DNA of 64,000 nucleotides from Mytilisepta virgata (taxonomy: Eukaryota > Mollusca > Bivalvia > Mytilida > Mytilidae), in assembly GCA_028015205.1 (NCBI GenBank), contig CM051518.1, forward strand, positions 30,904,001-30,968,000, read 5' to 3'. The notes under the pieces were generated by a model. The model was not told the origin of the DNA, searched no databases, and saw only the letters and a list, made by a program, of their open reading frames with translations. Positions 62,101 through 64,000 of the stretch are shown here, in pieces. A program made the position numbers and the translations under genes. The first letter of the stretch is position 1, and every line of letters starts with the position of its first letter.

Positions 62101-62639
62101 ATATTTGTTTCCAAATATGCAACTTAACTGATCCATTTGCTATAACATAAGAAATACACTGTTTCTTACCTTTCTGACTAGACTTTAGTGCCTTGGGTGG
62201 TTTGTTGTCAATAGCAGCTGTAAAATACAAGACACTTTTATTAAATGTCATGACATCAAAGGAATAAATATCTTTGACTCCTTTCCTTAATACCGGTAAT
62301 AAATGAAAGTTTCTGCCTTTTAACATAAGCAGTTCTTTAGCATCAGATTTACTATATATGAATTTCATTGTAATAATAAATGGACATTAAGAATTTGATA
62401 ATATTAGGAGTTATACAAGATTTATAAAGTGTTCAGAAATTCATTATGAAAGTTATTCAATATACATGCATTATATCAAAGAATATGTTTTGAACTCTGG
62501 CTATTTAATCTTTATCTTTGACACTTTGTTCTAACTATATTTTACTTACATTTAGCACTGACTATTTTCTTATAATGATTATTCATATGGTCTAGTACTA
62601 GATACTGTGTTGTTATTTTACTGGAGGTAGGAGACAGAG
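38172..62639 (-). CDS. SPATA7: SPATA7 orthologue, all but the 5' exons
   Basis: Minus-strand exons: 62550-62639, 62170-62217, 59492-59625, 58278-59053, 57505-57555, 49170-49202, 46479-46556, 39047-39104 and 38172-38855 (stop at 38172-38174). Borders are GT-AG, phases agree throughout, and about 649 residues are visible. Conserved SPATA7 landmarks, in order: LDHMNNHYKKIVSAK (vertebrate NHMAVHYNKILSAK); KPFTPRTLKTK followed by SEYKYYTP (vertebrate LPFTPRTLKTE, QYRYYTP); and EEELKYMEFMKEVTDDVL, then VFTNR, VFESHIRKR (vertebrate EEELLYLSFIEDVTDEIL, LFERHIKQN). Family knowledge: SPATA7 is a ciliary transition-zone/connecting-cilium protein that works with RPGRIP1 and RPGR; human mutations cause Leber congenital amaurosis 3 and retinitis pigmentosa. 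The last exon adds a 225-residue Ser/Asp/Glu-rich tail of its own. The first coding exons are beyond 64000. At over 24 kb it is the largest gene here. Confidence 0.93.
40570..41200 (+). mobile_element. Dispersed repeat with 'gtggtttaggaggagttg' motif, outer element of a nested block
   Basis: It starts near 'aaactagaggtactgtgatc'. The segment 'ggaggtgcacaattgcatta' to 'gtttaggaggagttgcgg' recurs at 41838-41930 and 46295-46375. The closing end 'tacctccgctttac' plus 'caggggtat' is at 46435-46460. The 40.6-46.5 kb block therefore looks like one element family interrupted by others. Intron of SPATA7. Confidence 0.6.
41205..41755 (+). mobile_element. Modular CCAGGTGAGCTAA-family element, 5' part
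   Basis: The head 'accagaggatcccaggagtc' then 'ggctcacctg' is followed by three modules with 'catgccatgtttggtttca' and 'gttaaactaagtcccc'. The 3' terminus is lost against the C-rich junction at about 41760. Confidence 0.7.
42040..42820 (+). repeat. Tandem array, about 147-bp period, left part
   Basis: Five or so units contain 'aggtcaaggtcagatgacac' followed by 'gttggacatgtaca' and 'caaatatagtagacctattg'. Units start near 42130, 42277, 42424, 42568 and 42715. Neighbouring units differ by only a few bases. The array is cut at about 42818 and resumes at 45858. Confidence 0.9.
43265..43940 (+). repeat. Poly-C tracts and duplicated flanks
   Basis: C runs of 8-20 bases occur around 43265, 43387, 43485, 43515 and 43921. 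Two follow the same duplicated sentence ending 'tgctgtggagaattgcc'. Run lengths in such tracts are prone to assembly error. Confidence 0.7.
43966..45290 (+). repeat. 261-bp higher-order tandem repeat
   Basis: About five near-identical units, each a dimer of two diverged ~130-bp halves. One half has 'ggaccccgatttggaccaac', the other 'ggaccctttggaccttaatg'. Because 261 is divisible by three, the same 85-codon frame appears on the minus strand at 44149, 44410, 44671 and 44932; these are not genes. Confidence 0.9.
45290..45745 (+). repeat. Three tandem copies of a ~156-bp unit
   Basis: Each unit runs from 'ctaaactgttgggaccaaaa' through 'ccttccttttgtggtcataa' to 'agttattgtgc'. Located between the 261-bp array and the GAC microsatellite of the inserted element. 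Confidence 0.85.
45750..45857 (+). repeat. GAC microsatellite and terminal hairpin of the insertion
   Basis: A (GAC)n-like tract (45755-45815) is followed by an essentially perfect hairpin whose stem is ATACGACCGCA and whose loop region is A/T-rich. It ends where the 147-bp array resumes. Confidence 0.8.
45858..46460 (+). repeat. 147-bp array, right part, and 3' end of outer element
   Basis: One clean unit (45858 to about 46000) is followed by diverged units to about 46280. Then come the 'ggaggtgcacaatggcatta' segment and the closing end 'acctccgctttac' with 'aggggtat'. SPATA7 exon 46479-46556 starts right after it. Confidence 0.75.
47930..48600 (+). repeat. Decayed repeat fragments
   Basis: 47930-48150 has module words of the CCAGGTGAGCTAA family ('gccatgtttggttctaaatg', 'ttcccatagattcctat'). 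48285-48420 has a short direct repeat around 'gagttatggaacttt'. The open frames here are repeat-derived. Confidence 0.45.
49170..49202 (-). CDS. SPATA7: 33-nt microexon of SPATA7
   Basis: The exon encodes ESYIDQRKAE plus split codons on both sides. Acceptor TAG at 49203-49205, donor GTAAG at 49165-49169. It links exon 57505-57555 (ending in 2 bases) to 46479-46556 (starting with 1 base) and leads straight into the conserved EEELKYMEF block. It is a multiple of three, so skipping would keep the frame. Confidence 0.75.
49888..51170 (+). mobile_element. Full-length modular CCAGGTGAGCTAA-family element
   Basis: The head 'actagaggctcgaaggagcc' then 'actcacctgg' is followed by about six modules with 'gttaaacta' at about 50020, 50143, 50313, 50463, 50631 and 50800. 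The 3' terminus is 'aatagctcacatggcatttg' then 'ggccaggtgaactaa'. Plus orientation, antisense to SPATA7, in its intron. Confidence 0.85.
51240..51840. repeat. Direct duplication of a dispersed repeat segment
   Basis: The segment with 'atatcaaaacat', 'gacagacggacaaggtgaat' and 'ccagtataccacccactcc' occurs at 51270-51390 and 51690-51820. A partial third copy lies at about 51400-51640. The minus-strand frames here are repeat-derived. Confidence 0.7.
52190..52968 (+). mobile_element. Modular CCAGGTGAGCTAA-family element, diverged
   Basis: Begins 'actagaggctcacc' and has three modules like those at 17540-18492 ('aaagatggcctc', 'gttacaataagcc'). It ends near 'gacggaggcaaagtgatgac' and 'taagctcgagtggcc'. 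The terminal gtgagctaa is degraded. Confidence 0.7.
52980..54105. other. AT-rich SPATA7 intron sequence
   Basis: Nothing coding and no clear element. 53400-53640 resembles 25880-26280 (shared words such as 'attcagttaatttttg' and 'cactattctttaagccctat'), so it is probably another dispersed repeat. Confidence 0.4.
54110..55852 (+). mobile_element. Full-length modular CCAGGTGAGCTAA-family element, longest copy
   Basis: The head 'actagaggctctaaagagcc' then 'tcgctcacctgg' is followed by six modules of about 165 bp with 'gttaaactaagttc' and 'ggcggccatcttggtt' (at about 54231, 54389, 54551, 54719, 54888 and 55051). The 3' part has 'gacgacgacggtcgacggac' and 'cttcgggtcaggtgagctaa'. Plus orientation, in a SPATA7 intron. 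Confidence 0.88.
55853..57500. other. AT-rich SPATA7 intron sequence
   Basis: No exon and no defined element. Two loose direct repeats with 'aaaatgttc' and 'attcttgcacaaca' occur near 56519 and 56657. Confidence 0.4.
57589..57679. repeat. Perfect 26-bp inverted repeat
   Basis: Arms 57589-57614 and 57654-57679 are exact reverse complements (core 'gtatgtcatctgtgactgat') around a 39-base loop. It sits 34 bases upstream, in transcript direction, of SPATA7 exon 57505-57555. Confidence 0.88.
60279..61883 (+). mobile_element. Full-length modular CCAGGTGAGCTAA-family element
   Basis: The head 'aagaggctcaccagagcc' then 'tcgctcacctgg' is followed by repeated modules of a different type, with 'gggcaataactcctaaatgg' and 'caacatggcaaacatttttc'. 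The 3' part has an ACGG microsatellite, 'agctcacatggcctttta' and 'ggccaggtgagctaa'. It lies in the SPATA7 intron 59626-62169. Confidence 0.88.
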
Positions 62640-63140
62640 CTGCACAAAAAATAAATCATTTATGTAATCACAAAAGTGACACTGCAGACACTATGAATAA
62701 ATCAAAATAATTTACTCCAAACTGAACTAAGCAATTTGATTGGTAGACAAAGTTACAATATTAACTGCTTAATCTACTTTGGGTAATGTGACATCACCAC
62801 TCTGCAGTCAACAATTTAAGTATTCCTAACCTTAATTAGTTACTCAAACGATTCTACCTGCATTTTTGTATAAGAAAATTCTTGAAACTATAAGGACCAT
62901 TTCAAATTTTGGAACAGGTTCTACTCATATAAATTACTTTGGTCAGTTCACACTGAAACATAAAACCCTTTCTGAATATGTTTGTTATCCCACAAAGATG
63001 GATGGTTTCCCAGTTCTATACCATAAAGTCATCCATCTTGTGGATATCAAAATACCAACAAAGGCTGAAGTCTACTGTCTGTAAACCTTTCAAAACAAAT
63101 GTAAATTGTCATATAACTTGGCTTGCAGATGGAATTAGCT
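62640..63140. other. Upstream intron of SPATA7, no exon seen
   Basis: Family knowledge predicts exons encoding the start of SPATA7 before the block at 62550-62639. No matching frame with splice sites was found from here to 64000, so they should lie further right. Confidence 0.4.
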
Positions 63141-63149
63141 ACATTTGTA

Positions 63150-63640
63150 AGTCGTAACTAAAACAAATTAACTTGTCTGATTTTATTCAAAGGTGTATTC
63201 TAGAGAAACAAAAACTTTTCAACTATGGAATTTTCAATGTAAAAGGGAGATAACTCTTCCTTTGAGATTTCATTAAATGAAGTATTACATTCCTTTGTTG
63301 CATGAAATTTGAAAAAAAATGAATGAAAATTATTTCGAAATAATGGTTTTACAAATTTCAGATTAGGTCTGAGTTAGTCAATTCAGAATTTTTATTTTTT
63401 CAAATTCCCAAGTGCCTGAATTTTTCTACTGGAAATTTCCCATTTGGAATCACTTTTGATGCATACAAATTTATAACTTATTTAAAGAATTGTAAAATTT
63501 CTATGTTTTCTTGTATGACCCAACAAGGTTAATTAAAACATTGTCTTGTACATTTTTGTAACTAAGTCTAACATTCAGATTTTCAAAATGCCAAAAATAC
63601 TTTCTATGAACTGAGGTTTGTAGACAGTAATCAAAATCAT
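63150..63640 (+). repeat. Dispersed repeat, copy of 10640-11125
   Basis: Shares ordered words with the 10.6-kb copy, including 'gtcgtaact' before 'tatggaattttcaatgtaaa' and 'gtattaca' before 'gcatgaaat'. Same orientation. Confidence 0.55.
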
Positions 63641-63739
63641 AAATTATGAACCATGTATTGATGGTTTTGCTGTTAAATTTTACAATTATTTTGGAATGAT
63701 ATTAAATTCCCTATTTTATTTGAAGTGAAAATTGTAATG

Positions 63740-64000
63740 GACCTTCATAGATGTTTCATACCAAGTATGAGTTAATTTGGCTAAATTGTTTCAGACCAAT
63801 CAAAAATAATAATTCATCATAGCTGCAATATTAGCTGTCCGACTGGGACGAAATATGCACATATTATAAAAGTCCTTCCACAGATGCTTCATATCAAGTT
63901 ACAGCTCATTTGGCTTTGTGGTTTCAGAATTTTTTGTTGTTGAAATTTTGACCAATGAGAAATAAGAATTCATCATGGCGGCCATATTAGTTCTTTGACC
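63740..64000 (+). mobile_element. Modular CCAGGTGAGCTAA-family fragment, cut by the window edge
   Basis: Module words 'catcatggcggccatatta' and 'ggctttgtggtttcaga' are present; the element runs off the right end. Confidence 0.55.

Noticed and set aside
62866..63084. 72-codon plus-strand frame near the right end
   Set aside because: No domain or splice support; antisense to the SPATA7 intron.

Overview
The window is AT-rich eukaryotic nuclear DNA. Short phase-consistent exons sit between long introns filled with dispersed repeats. The repeats point to a marine bivalve, most likely a mytilid mussel. They include a stem-loop-headed family ending in CCAGGTGAGCTAA, an ATACGACCGCA element, and tRNA-derived SINEs whose tail resembles SINEs widespread in molluscs. 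That taxonomic call rests on recalled repeat appearance, not on a search. No prokaryotic gene organisation, CRISPR array, rRNA or tRNA gene was seen.

Four protein-coding genes are supported by chains of GT-AG splice sites that keep one reading frame. (1) 2277-9235, plus strand: the last five exons of a B-type (G2/mitotic) cyclin; its 5' end lies left of the window. (2) 13074-26554, minus strand: a complete 14-exon gene for a 641-residue basic, Ser/Thr-rich protein that I do not recognise. A second possible first exon lies at 29993-30041. (3) 32868-34439, plus strand: the last three exons of a small TP-motif-rich protein, also unrecognised. (4) 38172-62639, minus strand: nine exons of the SPATA7 orthologue (a ciliary protein), including the terminal exon; its 5' exons lie right of the window.

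Most of the rest is mobile-element sequence. There is a 456-bp hAT-like MITE at the left edge and a 1,275-bp non-autonomous Helitron inside a cyclin intron. Two tRNA-derived SINEs and about fifteen copies or fragments of one modular TIR-like element are present. Five long fold-back elements were found, plus a cluster of GATATC palindromes. A 147-bp tandem array at 42.0-46.0 kb is split by an insertion of about 3 kb that carries its own 261-bp tandem repeat.

The four genes show no sign of forming a pathway. Genes 2 and 3 are transcribed away from a shared interval near 30.1 kb that carries two CCAAT boxes. The cyclin and the CDK-type sites in genes 2 and 3 suggest a cell-cycle theme, but that is inference only.
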